Assembly: GCF_023273895.1 (NCBI RefSeq)
Contig: NZ_CP096883.1
Span: 4,712,001 to 4,776,000 of the forward strand
Reading direction: 5' to 3'
Length of the DNA: 64,000 bases
Origin: Sphingobacterium sp. PCS056
GTDB taxonomy: Bacteria; Bacteroidota; Bacteroidia; Sphingobacteriales; Sphingobacteriaceae
A program made the position numbers and the translations under genes. This document shows positions 24,552-34,540 of the stretch, one piece after another. Position 1 is the stretch's first letter. Every line of letters begins with the position of its first letter. The notes beneath the pieces are model-generated. The model had not been told where the DNA came from. It did not search any database and saw only the letters and a program-made list of their open reading frames with translations.

Positions 24552-26207
24552 TTATTTTGTTTTTTGTTTTATTCTCTCTCCTACTGTTCCAGTATTTAAC
24601 AACTTATTGTAAAGCTGTTTATCACGCAATACCAATAACGCTTGTTTAAAGCTTTGGTTCGCTTCATTGCGCACGCGTGTACGATAATCACCGCCCGTAT
24701 AAAGGAGTGATCCTACCTGAGCCTTAAATTCAACATCAATGGCATCATGAGCAGCTGTAAACTTTTGTTCCGGTATTAAAATGGAATGTTTTTGAGCGGC
24801 ATCTACCACTTGTACATGAACTGGTTTTGGCACTTTGAAACTCTTATTAAACGTGTTAAAATCGGGATACGCTTTTAACAAAGCTTGACGATTTTGTTGC
24901 ACAAATTCAAATCCACCCTTAGCAACCAAGCCACTATTCATCAATTGTGCCATCCAACTGCTATATTCATTGGTATCGATAGCCACAAAGCGATCGGGCA
25001 TAATGCCACCTCCGCCATAAACAATTCTTTTATTCTGAAGTGTCGTATATTTTAAAGAGTCTGGAAATTGAACATGCCCTTCTTCCAATAACTCTTTAGA
25101 CTCCATACGTCGATTGAAATCTTGGAAATAATCATCCTTACCTTTTGTGTACGGTTTTTGGATAGAACGACCTGAAGGTGTATAGTATCGAGCTCCAGTC
25201 AATTGCATCTCTGAACCATCGGATAACAGAACAGGTTTTTGCATCAAGCCCTTTCCAAAACTTCGTCGTCCGATGATCACCGCACGATCCCAGTCCTGCA
25301 GTGCTCCTGTAACGATCTCACTGGAAGATGCTGTCGATTCGTCGATCAGCACCACCAATTCACCTTCATAAAATCGGCCGAATCCACCCGTAAAGAAATA
25401 ATCTTTACCCCCTTCATTGGGCACCGAGTAGAAGACAATTTTTTCTTTGGGCAGAAATTCATCTACAACACCAATAGCGGATTCGACATATCCTCCACCA
25501 TTACTTTGTAGATCCAAAATCAACTTCTTCATCCCCTGTTCTTTGAGTTTTTTCAAAGCCTCATCAATCTCTGGCCGTGTCGTACGGTTGAAAATAGAGA
25601 GTGCTATATATCCGATTTCACTGTCAACCATATAGCTTTCGCGGACTGATCTTTCTAAAATATTTTCTCTCACGATACTGATCTTTTTCGGTTCCAAATG
25701 ACCAGCAGATAAGATTTCTAACACTACAGGGATTCCTTTTTCGCCGCGGAGTTTTTCCATAATCTCCTTGTTCCCCCATTTCTTCCCCGCTATCGCCTCG
25801 CCATCAATACTGATGATCTGGTCGCCCACTTGGATTCCAGCACGCATGGCCGGACCATCAGGATTGACAATCGTAATAAAGGTCTGGTCATTATTCTTTA
25901 AAAACTGAATACCAATACCAGCAAAACTTCCACTCATTGCTCCCCGCATAGCCTCCGCCTCTTCCCGACTGGTGTATTTGGAATGCGGATCTAAATCGGC
26001 AATCATCGCTTTTATGGCAGCATCTACCAAATGCTCTTCATTGACCTGATCGACATAGTTTTGTTGAATCAGTTTCAATGCCTCCTCAAATTTATACTTT
26101 GGATTCATCTGAGCCTGTAAAGACAGACTTAGACCTACCATCCCCACGAGCAAGCCCGCTGCTTTCTTATTCATATGGTATTTTTTATAAAACTGTTTAT
26201 TTTTCAT
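24552..26207 (-). CDS. S41-family C-terminal processing protease with PDZ domain
   Basis: The 551-residue exported protein has an N-terminal signal sequence. The longer start (26207) overlaps the preceding frame by 11 bp; Met12 at 26174 gives a neater signal peptide and is equally possible. The domain order is a helical N-terminal region, PDZ (about 90-180; SFAGIGIQFL, AGIQVGDQIISIDGE) and the S41 catalytic core (about 195-400). LDLQSNGGGYVESA forms the usual floor. The catalytic Ser is in DESTASSSEIV (292-297) and the general-base Lys is K319 in RRSFGKG. Such enzymes cut the C-termini of periplasmic proteins. It is sandwiched between two TlpA-like genes downstream of a FecIR-controlled SusCD pair, suggesting a protein- or peptide-processing role for the locus. 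Confidence 0.9.
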   Translation of the reverse strand: MKNKQFYKKYHMNKKAAGLLVGMVGLSLSLQAQMNPKYKFEEALKLIQQNYVDQVNEEHLVDAAIKAMIADLDPHSKYTSREEAEAMRGAMSGSFAGIGIQFLKNNDQTFITIVNPDGPAMRAGIQVGDQIISIDGEAIAGKKWGNKEIMEKLRGEKGIPVVLEILSAGHLEPKKISIVRENILERSVRESYMVDSEIGYIALSIFNRTTRPEIDEALKKLKEQGMKKLILDLQSNGGGYVESAIGVVDEFLPKEKIVFYSVPNEGGKDYFFTGGFGRFYEGELVVLIDESTASSSEIVTGALQDWDRAVIIGRRSFGKGLMQKPVLLSDGSEMQLTGARYYTPSGRSIQKPYTKGKDDYFQDFNRRMESKELLEEGHVQFPDSLKYTTLQNKRIVYGGGGIMPDRFVAIDTNEYSSWMAQLMNSGLVAKGGFEFVQQNRQALLKAYPDFNTFNKSFKVPKPVHVQVVDAAQKHSILIPEQKFTAAHDAIDVEFKAQVGSLLYTGGDYRTRVRNEANQSFKQALLVLRDKQLYNKLLNTGTVGERIKQKTK

Positions 26208-28201
26208 TCTTTAGGATCTCTATGGCAAGCGATAATTCATCCATCAACTTACTTGGGCTACCAGAGTATCCTCCCGAACAGTAGCGTACACGACCATCTT
26301 TGACCACGATTTTGCGTGGAATAGAAGAATCGCCAAAAAGAGGTACCAATTGTTTAAATACCAAGTTTTGCTCATTTGTAGCTGGATTGACCGAATCATG
26401 TAATAGATGGAATCGATATCCTTCCCCACGAACATAGTTGACCGACTTGCTTTTATAGTCTCCTGTCTGCATGGTACCCAACATATAGATCGCTACAGTT
26501 GGATCGTGGGCATATTTATCAACCAAGAGCTGCATCCCCGGAAATGCCATAATGCAAGGACGGCACCAAGTCGCCCAAAAATCGACAACGACAATTTTAC
26601 CCTTCCAGTCTTCAGGTGTTTAAAAATGATCCTTCTGCAGTTTCTAAACGAAAATCCGGCATAGGATGATTGACCCAGTTATGGTCCACATAAGCTTTCA
26701 TTTCGGCTTTTTCTTCATCCGATTTTAGACTTGCCAGATAAGACTGGTATCCCTTTTCATCGCCATTATGCCCTTTCAGATAAATAGCTTTCAGTTTTTC
26801 AAACATACGGGGTGTCATAGCATTGTACCGCGCACTCATTTCCAAAAGCGGAAGGATCTGTTTATCATCGTTAAGGCCTTCAAGCACCTGTAGGTTGATC
26901 TCGTTCAATTCGGCATTTTCATATTTCCCTTTTTCAGAAAGTTCTAAAAAATATCTGCGCGCCTCTGTATATTTTTTCAGATCGTTTAACAGCGAAATGT
27001 GTGTAAACAATCGATCATCCAGATTTTTCACCACATTGGAATCTGCCTGTGCCTTGCTGTCAAAATCTTGTTTATACGACTGATCATCTTTTCTGGATAT
27101 CAATTTAGGCATAATCGCTTCTGAGATGCTGTACAACGTATCTTTGCCTACCGTCTTGAACATATAAGCACGCATGATATTCCAACGCATCAATTCATTA
27201 CCGGTACGAAAATCAAGATCATCGAATAGTGATACGAACTTATCAAATTGCTTGGACTCGAAATAAGAGGATCCTAAACCTCGATAAACTGCATAATAAA
27301 TAAAATTCTGATTATTTGGATTTTTGCGCCATTGCGCAATCGGAAAACGTTTTAAAAATTCTTCATAAGCACCGATCGCCTGAGCCTGATCCGAACTAGC
27401 AAGCATCGCATTATTATAAGCCATAAAACGTGCAGTAGCGCCATTTGGAAAATCACTATAAACCCTATTTTGGATAAATTTGGTCAAATTTGCATCTTTC
27501 AAGCGGGCATTGGCATAATTATAAAATACGCCTAATGTTTCGTCATCCAGACCCTTATCAGCAAGCGCATCTGTCACAAACTTTCTGGCATATGCCGGAA
27601 ATTCATTTCCTAAGCCCAACTTTTGCAGATTCATAAAGGAATGAAAGTAATTGAGGTAATTTTTCCCCAACAAAGCAGACTCTTTAGCACCCGACGTCTT
27701 TAGATAGGCCTGTTCCAGAGAGTCAGGTGGGTTGGTATAATAACTTAATATTTCTCCTCCGGTGATACCTGGCGCCTGAAATGCGGCTTCAGCTAAGTAA
27801 GATCCTGCCAGGGGTTTTCCTTTTGCACTTGTTAGCGCAACGGCATAACCTAAGTTATTATTATTATCAACAGCATCAGGTTGATCACTGTCTCCCTGAA
27901 AAAATTTCACGCCGATAAAGGCAGTGCTCGGTTTAACGGGTACATTTGCCGTCCATAATCCATCACTATTTTTTTGCAGAGGCAGGATGAGTTTGGTCCA
28001 CGTAAAATTGTCAAAAATAAACAGGTTGGCATTTACCTCATCACTGAATTCTAGATCCTTATCTTTTGCATTGTACATCAGCTGCACAAGATCACTCGTT
28101 TTTGGGTTTTTAGGCTTAAAAACACCGCTATCATATCGAGGCTGTGCATATAACACAGCCTGGACAAGAAACAACAGTAAAAAAATCGTTCGCTTTTTCA
28201 T
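26197..28201 (-). pseudogene. TlpA-like thiol-disulfide oxidoreductase split by a frameshift
   Basis: The first frame (28201-26612, 529 codons) has a signal peptide (ending LYAQ), a beta-rich N-terminal domain and a long helical/TPR-like middle, and reaches HPMPDFRLETAEGSFLNT before a TGA at 26612-26614. The thioredoxin domain continues in the +1 frame as TPEDWKGKIVVVDFWATWCR and on to a stop at 26197. The CxxC motif therefore lies beyond the stop and upstream of the first Met of the second frame (26550). Removing one A from the AAA at about 26619-26621 restores a smooth reading (SFLTPEDWKGK). The rest of both parts is intact, so the break is recent, a sequence error, or recoded. A redox-dead 529-residue product is the default. 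It lies between SusD and the S41 gene. Confidence 0.8.
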
Positions 28202-28355
28202 CAGTATCGTATTACTTTATGAGCTCGTAAGCTCGATTTGTTTATTTATGAATGGATTTTCTCTTGGCATTTACGTGCCCTAGATCAATTTTATCGGTAA
28301 TAAACCGTTCATGAGCACGACTCCTAGCTGTCTACGCGTGCTCATGACGGTTTTC
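28202..28355 (-). repeat. Intergenic element A (related to 39197-39350), leader of the TlpA-like gene
   Basis: This 154-bp stretch runs up to the ATG of the split TlpA-like gene and shares ordered blocks with an equally long stretch before the SusD at 37631-39196. The 31 bp nearest the start codon match at 27 positions, including a 16-bp identical block ending in GAGCTCGTAAGC (plus strand). A strong hairpin (28302-28319 with 28337-28353, 15 bp or more with one bulge) lies at the far end, just after the SusD stop, and may act as a terminator or mRNA stabiliser. A second small hairpin is GGCA-TTTACG-TGCC. I do not recognise the element. Confidence 0.7.
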
Positions 28356-28367
28356 TTCTGACAGTTA

Positions 28368-29732
28368 TTATCTAGGATTCTGACCGATTTCAGGATTTAG
28401 CGTGAGCACCTCCTGATTGATAGGATATACCATACGGGGACTATTTGCCTGTAAGGTATAGCTCTTTCCGTTAAGTGATCTCGTTACCGGTTTAAAATAA
28501 TTGCCATCCAACGTTAACCTTCTCATATCATACCAACGTAAATCTGTCCCTACAAATTCTCGACGTCGCTCATCCATCACATATTGCAACAAATCGGCTT
28601 GGACATCTGTCGTCTTCAATGCGACATATTTACTTGCTTGGAAACGTTTTTTACGTAATAGATTCAACATTTCCACTGTTTTAGCCACATTATTTTGGCG
28701 TGCATACACTTCAGCTCTATTGAGATAGATTTCAGGTGTATTCAAGCCTATGTATGCATTATAACTGAAATTGCCATTGGACAAAGGTTTGATATACACA
28801 TAACCTTTAAACGTATTTGGATCTGTACCGATAAACATTTTGAGGCGTAGATCGTTCTGATCATAAAGTGCTACAAGATCGGGATTGAGTGGACCACGAA
28901 CAAAGCCTGAGCTCAGTTTTGAAAGTAGCACTTCTTTATCGTCAATAAGTCTAGGATAAGTTGCTGAAGTATATTCTTCCAAATTATACACCGTTGGATC
29001 AAGCGCCAAAGCCAAATCGGCATATCTTCCACTCTCCTCAAAATTTCTCATGGTCAAATACACCCGCGATAAAAGTGCATAGGCTGCAATCTTGGATGGG
29101 TGATAATTGAAGGATGGAAAATTGGGCAAGTTTCCAATCGCGATATTAAGATCTTCAATAATTTGCTCATATACTCGTGATAAGGATACACGGCTTAAGT
29201 TTTGAAAAAGATCTGGTGTCAATAGCAATGGTAAACCCTGCTGGCTAGTTGCTTTTGTTGGATCGTAAATGGGTGCATATTGATTTGCTAGAGAAAAATA
29301 AGCGAACGCGCGATGCACGCGTGCTTCTGCAGCAACATGAAGTTTCTGTGCTTCACTCCCACTTTGACTCCCCATCACCCCCGACAAGATCTCATTAGCG
29401 ATATAAATCTGTTTATATAAATTGTTCCAGGCTATATCTTGCTGGTTATCGATGTAGAAGTAATCGTTCCACAAATAAGCGCGCTGGTAGATTTCCCCCC
29501 AAGCAGTCGACGCAGATGTAGCCACATCTGCAGCGATGTTGTCGCTGGTGATCAGAGGCAGCACAAAAGAACTTTCAAAGTTAACTTTGTTATTGAGCAA
29601 GTAAAGGTAGTCGTCTGTAGTTTTTAACGTACGTTTATCATTTTGGTCGATCTCTACGTACTTTCTACAGGAGGAAGTAAGTAAAGCTCCTGAGATAACC
29701 AAACTATAGAGTAAAATATTTTTGATTTTCAT
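28368..29732 (-). CDS. SusD/RagB-family nutrient-binding outer-membrane lipoprotein
   Basis: The 454-residue lipoprotein has a signal peptide with lipobox LTSSC. It carries the SusD pattern: an N-terminal TPR-rich SusD-like domain (HVAAEARVHRAFAYFSLANQYAP is the hallmark helix; AAYALLSRVYLTMRNFEES follows) and a C-terminal RagB/SusD region (IGLNTPEIYLNRAEVYARQN; MDERRREFVGTDLRWYDMRR). It binds the ligand at the cell surface and closes the SusC channel encoded 12 bp upstream. It is shorter than glycan SusDs (commonly 500 residues or more), which with the neighbouring protease and thioredoxin-like genes leaves a non-glycan ligand such as peptides open; that is inferred. Confidence 0.92.
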   Translation of the reverse strand: MKIKNILLYSLVISGALLTSSCRKYVEIDQNDKRTLKTTDDYLYLLNNKVNFESSFVLPLITSDNIAADVATSASTAWGEIYQRAYLWNDYFYIDNQQDIAWNNLYKQIYIANEILSGVMGSQSGSEAQKLHVAAEARVHRAFAYFSLANQYAPIYDPTKATSQQGLPLLLTPDLFQNLSRVSLSRVYEQIIEDLNIAIGNLPNFPSFNYHPSKIAAYALLSRVYLTMRNFEESGRYADLALALDPTVYNLEEYTSATYPRLIDDKEVLLSKLSSGFVRGPLNPDLVALYDQNDLRLKMFIGTDPNTFKGYVYIKPLSNGNFSYNAYIGLNTPEIYLNRAEVYARQNNVAKTVEMLNLLRKKRFQASKYVALKTTDVQADLLQYVMDERRREFVGTDLRWYDMRRLTLDGNYFKPVTRSLNGKSYTLQANSPRMVYPINQEVLTLNPEIGQNPR

Positions 29733-29744
29733 AGCTTTTGCTGT

Positions 29745-32700
29745 TTAAAAAGACATATTTAGCGTAACAAAAAATGTTGGCGATGGAGGCAAGTTGGAGT
29801 AACTGTTCAACGTTCTATAAGTTGGATCGACTCCATCCTTATTTTTGCGCCAGATCAATCCCAGATTACGCACGCTACCGCTCACATTTACCGATTTAAA
29901 TGGTGTGTTTTCAAGTGTTTTAAGCGGTACATCATAAGCGAGGTCAATTTGTTGTAGACGCACATTACTACCGCTGATTACGAGCGCATCGGAACTGGCA
30001 TAGCGCGACAAATTATTATATTGATATCCCGCTCTGCTCAATGCAGGTACATTTGTTATTGCTTCATCTCCAGGCTTTCTCCATCGAAGAGCAAGATCAG
30101 ACTGCAAACCGATCGCACCAGAATAAGGTGCATAATCGGGATAATTTTGCACGGATAATCGTCTTAACACATGTCCCAATTCATAGCTAATCCGTACACC
30201 CAAAGTAAAATCTTTATAAGAAAAAGTATTAAACAATCCACCAAAATATGGCGGCGTTGTTCTGCCAACTTTCACCAGATCATCAACAGTAAGAGCTGTA
30301 GCAGGAGCATCTGCGGCTACGATTTCACCATTTTGTTTATAGATCTGTGAACGTCCTTGGTTATCCAAACCAGCCCAACGATACGCATACATGTAGTCCG
30401 TCGGATTATCCACAATCGGTACACCCGTATTGATATAATCCAATACCCGAGTCGGATTGACGAATCGTGAATCGGTCACCTTATTGGTATTGTATCCAAA
30501 ATTAAAGAGGGTATTCCATTTCACTTTCGATTGTAACCATGCCGCTTTTACGCCCAAGTCTATCCCATGTCCCTCCATCGTAGAACTATTAAATTTGACT
30601 CTTGTCCAGCCATAGGTAGGATTGAATGGAAAATCATAAATGATGTCGGACGAACGCTTGGTATAATAATCAAAGTTAAATTGCAATCTATTATTCCAGG
30701 TTCCATAATCAAGACCGATATTAAAGGTTTTGACCTTTTCCCAAGAAATCTGTTTATTCGCTGGCGATACAATACTTGCTGTAACTTCATTGGTGACCAA
30801 ATCACTACTTGTATTGATAATGATTGTTCTACCTGCACTTTGAGGCAATGTTCCGTTGACACCATAAGTCATGCGTATACCCAAGGCATCCGCCCAAGCA
30901 GCGTGTTTTAGAAAATTCTCTTTCTTCGCATCCCACTTTCCGCCCACTGACCACAGCGGTTTAGCCCGTTGGTCGCGCGATGCACCCACAACAGTAAAGT
31001 CGTCAAAACGGACACTTCCAGAGAATACATATTTTCCCTTAAAAGCCGAGAAAGCCGCATTGGAATAATAAGAAAGAGCACGAGATGTATTTTTCGCTAT
31101 TGAAGCATTGGAGTTGAAATAATTATCCCATCCATAAATGGTATTATAATTCCCCCTTGGATTGATCACAGCAAAAGAATAAGTATCCTCGCTAAAACCT
31201 AAATAAGTATCTGTTGAGGATCTATAATTATTTTGTCTCCATTCCGCTCCAGCTAAGAAATTGAGATGATGTTCAGCATCTTGTCCCAGAGCTTTATTGA
31301 CGTTCAATTGCGTACGAAATACATATTGCGAACCATTGTAGTTACGCACCCCTAGATTACCTCCCATGGGATAACCGTAAACAAAATTTCCATTTTTATT
31401 AAAAGTTGTTCCAATATTGATTTGGTTGCGTAGTGCATAACTTGTGACATCATCGATATTTTCCTGGTTATTCATTTCACGCTGCCACTGCCCCATCACT
31501 GATAGATCCGCCCAGCTGTTCAATTTGGTATTGACATCCATATGCATGCGCAAACGATGCGTCTGATCGTCATAATTTCCAGTTTTCAACTCTTCTATTG
31601 GATTGTAAGCCCAATCTAGGTAACCTCTTTTTTCAAAATCTTGAGTTACTTCTGGTCTAAATTGTATGTATCTTCTGATGTTATTTCCATCCCCATCTTT
31701 CAACATATCGTAGGGTAGTAGACCTCCAGAATATGGATTTGATGAAAGTGCATTGACCGCCGCATTATTCGTCTTGGAATTTCCGTAGTTATAATTTATT
31801 CCTGTAGCAATCTGCACCCGATCATGAAAGAGCATATTGGTTAAATTGGCTGTTGTTGTGAAACTCTCTGCCTTATTGGATCGAAAAACAGGAATATCCT
31901 TGCTGTAGTTGGTGGAAACAAAATAGGTACTTTTGTTTGCTCCCCCCGATATTGACAGGTTATATTGCTGTGATGTTGCATTTTGCAATAGATAATCTTT
32001 GATTTGATCCCTATTATCTGTAGCGGCGAGTTTGGCTAGTGCCGCATCTCGCTCCTGTTCAGTTGCAGTACCACGTTTTACTCGAAACAGCCATTCCATA
32101 GATTCGGAGTGTGGTTTATTGGTATTAAATGGGTCCCAACTTTTTTTGATGATGTTATCTCCGATAAAACCCTCTTCAAACAATTGCTTTTCTAAATCAA
32201 TATATTGTGCAGAAGACATCCGATCCATTTTATTAAGATCTGCAGGCGCTGCTATACTTAACGATGTACCGAAAGTCAGCGAAGTTGGCATATTGCGACC
32301 TTTCTTTGTTTCGATAACAATTACACCATTTGCCGCTTTCGCTCCCCATATAGATGAAGCTGCAGCATCCTTAAGCACTGTGATACTTTGAATATCATTA
32401 GGATTGATCCGACTTAATATCGCACCTCCTGAACTCTGCGTAGTTCCTTTACCGGTTAATGAAAATGATGCATCTACAGTTTCTGCCATTGGAAATCCAT
32501 CGATTACGATCAAGGGATCTTTTGGCGTCCCGCCCGTTCCAAAACTATTGATACCACGTATACGGATCGCATTACTTCTAGGATCGACATACATCCCTGG
32601 TACCAAACCCTGAATACGTTCCAAGACATTAATCGCTGGAGTTTCTTGTATTTGTTTTGCCGTAACGGTACCGAATGATCCCGTTGCACGTTCTTTTGGT

Positions 32701-33305
32701 AGCTGGGTATAACCTGTCGAAACCACCTCCACATCTTGGAGGACATGGACGACCTCGCTCATAGACACATTGATCTGATTATGGCTTCCGATGACACGGC
32801 GTTGCGGTTCCATACCGACATAAGAAAAAATAAGCGCCTCAGCTGGATCAGTCAAGCGTAGGGTGTAGCGTCCATCGCTACTGGTAGTTACGCCATTCCT
32901 AACGGCATTCCCATCGGCTATAACCGTCACCCCTACCAAAGGTACTCCCTCATTATTTTTCACCACACCAGATATCACCTTCCAAAAACGATCATCGCCG
33001 TCCTGACCTTGATTGTTACGACTATCACGGATGATGGTAAAATAATTATTTTGTACATATAGGAACAAGAAATTGTTTGCATATAAAAGTTCCTTCAATA
33101 CAGATTCTACTGGCATTCTTTTATTCTTCGGGACCAGTTCTGAATCGATAAAGGCATTTTTTATCAAGCCCTCTTCATAAGAAAATTTTGTCCCATAAAT
33201 CCGGGTTACTTCATCCAGAGCTTGGGAGAGACTCACCTTTTTTTGTGCATAACTGCCCGCATAGGTAAACAGGCAGAAAAGCAGCACGAGTAATCGTGGT
33301 TTCAT
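29745..33305 (-). CDS. SusC/RagA-family TonB-dependent transporter with N-terminal STN domain
   Basis: The 1186-residue protein has a signal peptide (1-20, ending SYAQ). An STN (secretin/TonB short N-terminal) domain follows at about 22-95, then a CarboxypepD_reg-like domain (about 108-195; GVPLVGVTVIADGNAV), a plug (TGSFGTVTAKQIQETP, VDPRSNAIRIRGINSFG, IVIDGFPM, TVLKDAAASSIWGAKAANGVI) and a 22-strand barrel ending FFVTLNMSF. The STN domain is the mark of receptors that signal through an anti-sigma factor, which fits the FecR and ECF sigma genes directly upstream. It should both import ligand and trigger its own expression. The tetranucleotide repeat (33321-33348) lies 15 bp upstream of the ATG. 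Confidence 0.95.
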   Translation of the reverse strand: MKPRLLVLLFCLFTYAGSYAQKKVSLSQALDEVTRIYGTKFSYEEGLIKNAFIDSELVPKNKRMPVESVLKELLYANNFLFLYVQNNYFTIIRDSRNNQGQDGDDRFWKVISGVVKNNEGVPLVGVTVIADGNAVRNGVTTSSDGRYTLRLTDPAEALIFSYVGMEPQRRVIGSHNQINVSMSEVVHVLQDVEVVSTGYTQLPKERATGSFGTVTAKQIQETPAINVLERIQGLVPGMYVDPRSNAIRIRGINSFGTGGTPKDPLIVIDGFPMAETVDASFSLTGKGTTQSSGGAILSRINPNDIQSITVLKDAAASSIWGAKAANGVIVIETKKGRNMPTSLTFGTSLSIAAPADLNKMDRMSSAQYIDLEKQLFEEGFIGDNIIKKSWDPFNTNKPHSESMEWLFRVKRGTATEQERDAALAKLAATDNRDQIKDYLLQNATSQQYNLSISGGANKSTYFVSTNYSKDIPVFRSNKAESFTTTANLTNMLFHDRVQIATGINYNYGNSKTNNAAVNALSSNPYSGGLLPYDMLKDGDGNNIRRYIQFRPEVTQDFEKRGYLDWAYNPIEELKTGNYDDQTHRLRMHMDVNTKLNSWADLSVMGQWQREMNNQENIDDVTSYALRNQINIGTTFNKNGNFVYGYPMGGNLGVRNYNGSQYVFRTQLNVNKALGQDAEHHLNFLAGAEWRQNNYRSSTDTYLGFSEDTYSFAVINPRGNYNTIYGWDNYFNSNASIAKNTSRALSYYSNAAFSAFKGKYVFSGSVRFDDFTVVGASRDQRAKPLWSVGGKWDAKKENFLKHAAWADALGIRMTYGVNGTLPQSAGRTIIINTSSDLVTNEVTASIVSPANKQISWEKVKTFNIGLDYGTWNNRLQFNFDYYTKRSSDIIYDFPFNPTYGWTRVKFNSSTMEGHGIDLGVKAAWLQSKVKWNTLFNFGYNTNKVTDSRFVNPTRVLDYINTGVPIVDNPTDYMYAYRWAGLDNQGRSQIYKQNGEIVAADAPATALTVDDLVKVGRTTPPYFGGLFNTFSYKDFTLGVRISYELGHVLRRLSVQNYPDYAPYSGAIGLQSDLALRWRKPGDEAITNVPALSRAGYQYNNLSRYASSDALVISGSNVRLQQIDLAYDVPLKTLENTPFKSVNVSGSVRNLGLIWRKNKDGVDPTYRTLNSYSNLPPSPTFFVTLNMSF

Positions 33306-33320
33306 AAGTATTGATTAAAG

Positions 33321-33348
33321 TTAGTTAGTTAGTTAGTTAGTTAGTTAG
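33321..33348 (-). repeat. (TTAG)7 tetranucleotide microsatellite between fecR-like and susC-like genes
   Basis: There are seven perfect copies of TTAG on the plus strand (CTAA on the coding strand). The run includes the stop codon of the FecR gene and ends 15 bp before the SusC ATG. Because TAA recurs every 4 bp it stops all three frames, so copy-number changes would barely alter FecR but would change the leader length of SusC. Confidence 0.9.
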
Positions 33349-34372
33349 GTTTTATTATTATTTGTTTGTTTTGTACGACAATATCAACGTCCATGGTATG
33401 TTTGATCACAAAGAGCACATCATCAATTCCCTTCAAAGGAATCGTTCCGGTAAAACGCTTATCCAAAAGCATTGGATCTTCGACAAGGACTTGATAACCA
33501 TAATTATCTTCTAGCACACTGACGATATGAGCTAGATTGCTATGTTCTATATTGAGTTCACCACGGGTCCATGATGATACTTTAGATGGATTCGAGTTGT
33601 GAACAATTTCGTTCCCTTTTGACTGTTTGTCATAAATAAAGGTCTCTCCAGGTTTGAGCAATTTGTCCACTCCGTTTTTTCCGTCAATTTTAACGCTTCC
33701 TTCGAAAAGGGTGACTTCGATACGACCACGGCGATCTTTTACATTAAACTTGGTCCCGAGCACTGTTAAAGACAGTTCGCCTACATGTACCACAAATAGA
33801 TCATTCTCACGCAAACGGTTTTTGAGCGCCGTATGCTTTACCTCAAACATACCTTCACCTTCGAACCATACTTCCCGAGGTTTGTCCGTTTTCCAGTTTC
33901 TGATATAAGATAACTTCGAGTTGCTATTTAGGTTAATCAGGGAAGCATCTGGTAATAATACCTCGGTCCGTTCACCATATGCTGTATGGGTCGATTTCGT
34001 TCCGAATTGACTGATATCATAAACGATAAAAATAAAAGCAATGATGGCCGCAGCACGCGCAGTCCATTTGACTATTTTCCGAATCAATCGTTGTTGACTT
34101 TGTTTTCGCGAATAGGTAGGAATTGCATGTTGAATGTTTTCCCAACGTTGATCACTCGTCAGCTGGCTTTTAGCAACTGGTTGTTCCTTGATCAATGTCA
34201 TCCAGAGCGCAGCGATATCCATCTGAACGGACAGCTCCGGATCATGTGCGCCCAATCTGTCCCAAAAATCTTTTTCATTCTCGATCTGCCCCAACTTGGA
34301 TTGCACAAAGTCTTCATCAGCAAAAAAATCTGCTGCTTTATAATTTTTGTATTTTAAAAATTGAGGATCCAT
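33341..34372 (-). CDS. FecR-family anti-sigma factor
   Basis: The 343-residue inner-membrane protein has a cytoplasmic N-terminal region (1-100) for sigma-factor binding, one membrane helix (about 110-127; AAIIAFIFIVYDI), a periplasmic FecR domain (about 140-240; YGERTEVLLPDASLINLNSN, GEGMFEV, LTVLGTKFNVKDRRGRIEVTLFEGSVKI) and a C-terminal DUF4974 domain (LNIEHSNLAHIVSVLEDNYG). It receives the signal from the STN domain of the downstream SusC and controls the ECF sigma factor encoded 168 bp upstream. The final codons run into the CTAA repeat. Confidence 0.95.
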   Translation of the reverse strand: MDPQFLKYKNYKAADFFADEDFVQSKLGQIENEKDFWDRLGAHDPELSVQMDIAALWMTLIKEQPVAKSQLTSDQRWENIQHAIPTYSRKQSQQRLIRKIVKWTARAAAIIAFIFIVYDISQFGTKSTHTAYGERTEVLLPDASLINLNSNSKLSYIRNWKTDKPREVWFEGEGMFEVKHTALKNRLRENDLFVVHVGELSLTVLGTKFNVKDRRGRIEVTLFEGSVKIDGKNGVDKLLKPGETFIYDKQSKGNEIVHNSNPSKVSSWTRGELNIEHSNLAHIVSVLEDNYGYQVLVEDPMLLDKRFTGTIPLKGIDDVLFVIKHTMDVDIVVQNKQIIIKPN

Positions 34373-34540
34373 AACCTTTTTTATATAGATACACCTCTTT
34401 TCAAAATTTTACCCCAATAAATTTTATTTTTTTTAAAAAAATTCAAAAACGATTAGTAAATACCTAATTTAAGAGGTTATTTATTACTAACAACGCAGGA
34501 ACCGTTGTCTATTCATCACATCAAGTGTTGGATACTTGAT

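Noticed and set aside
26612..26630. Programmed -1 frameshift at U UUA AAC in the TlpA-like gene
   Set aside because: The heptamer is in the right phase for -1 slippage, but the thioredoxin frame is +1, so -1 slippage would not reach it.
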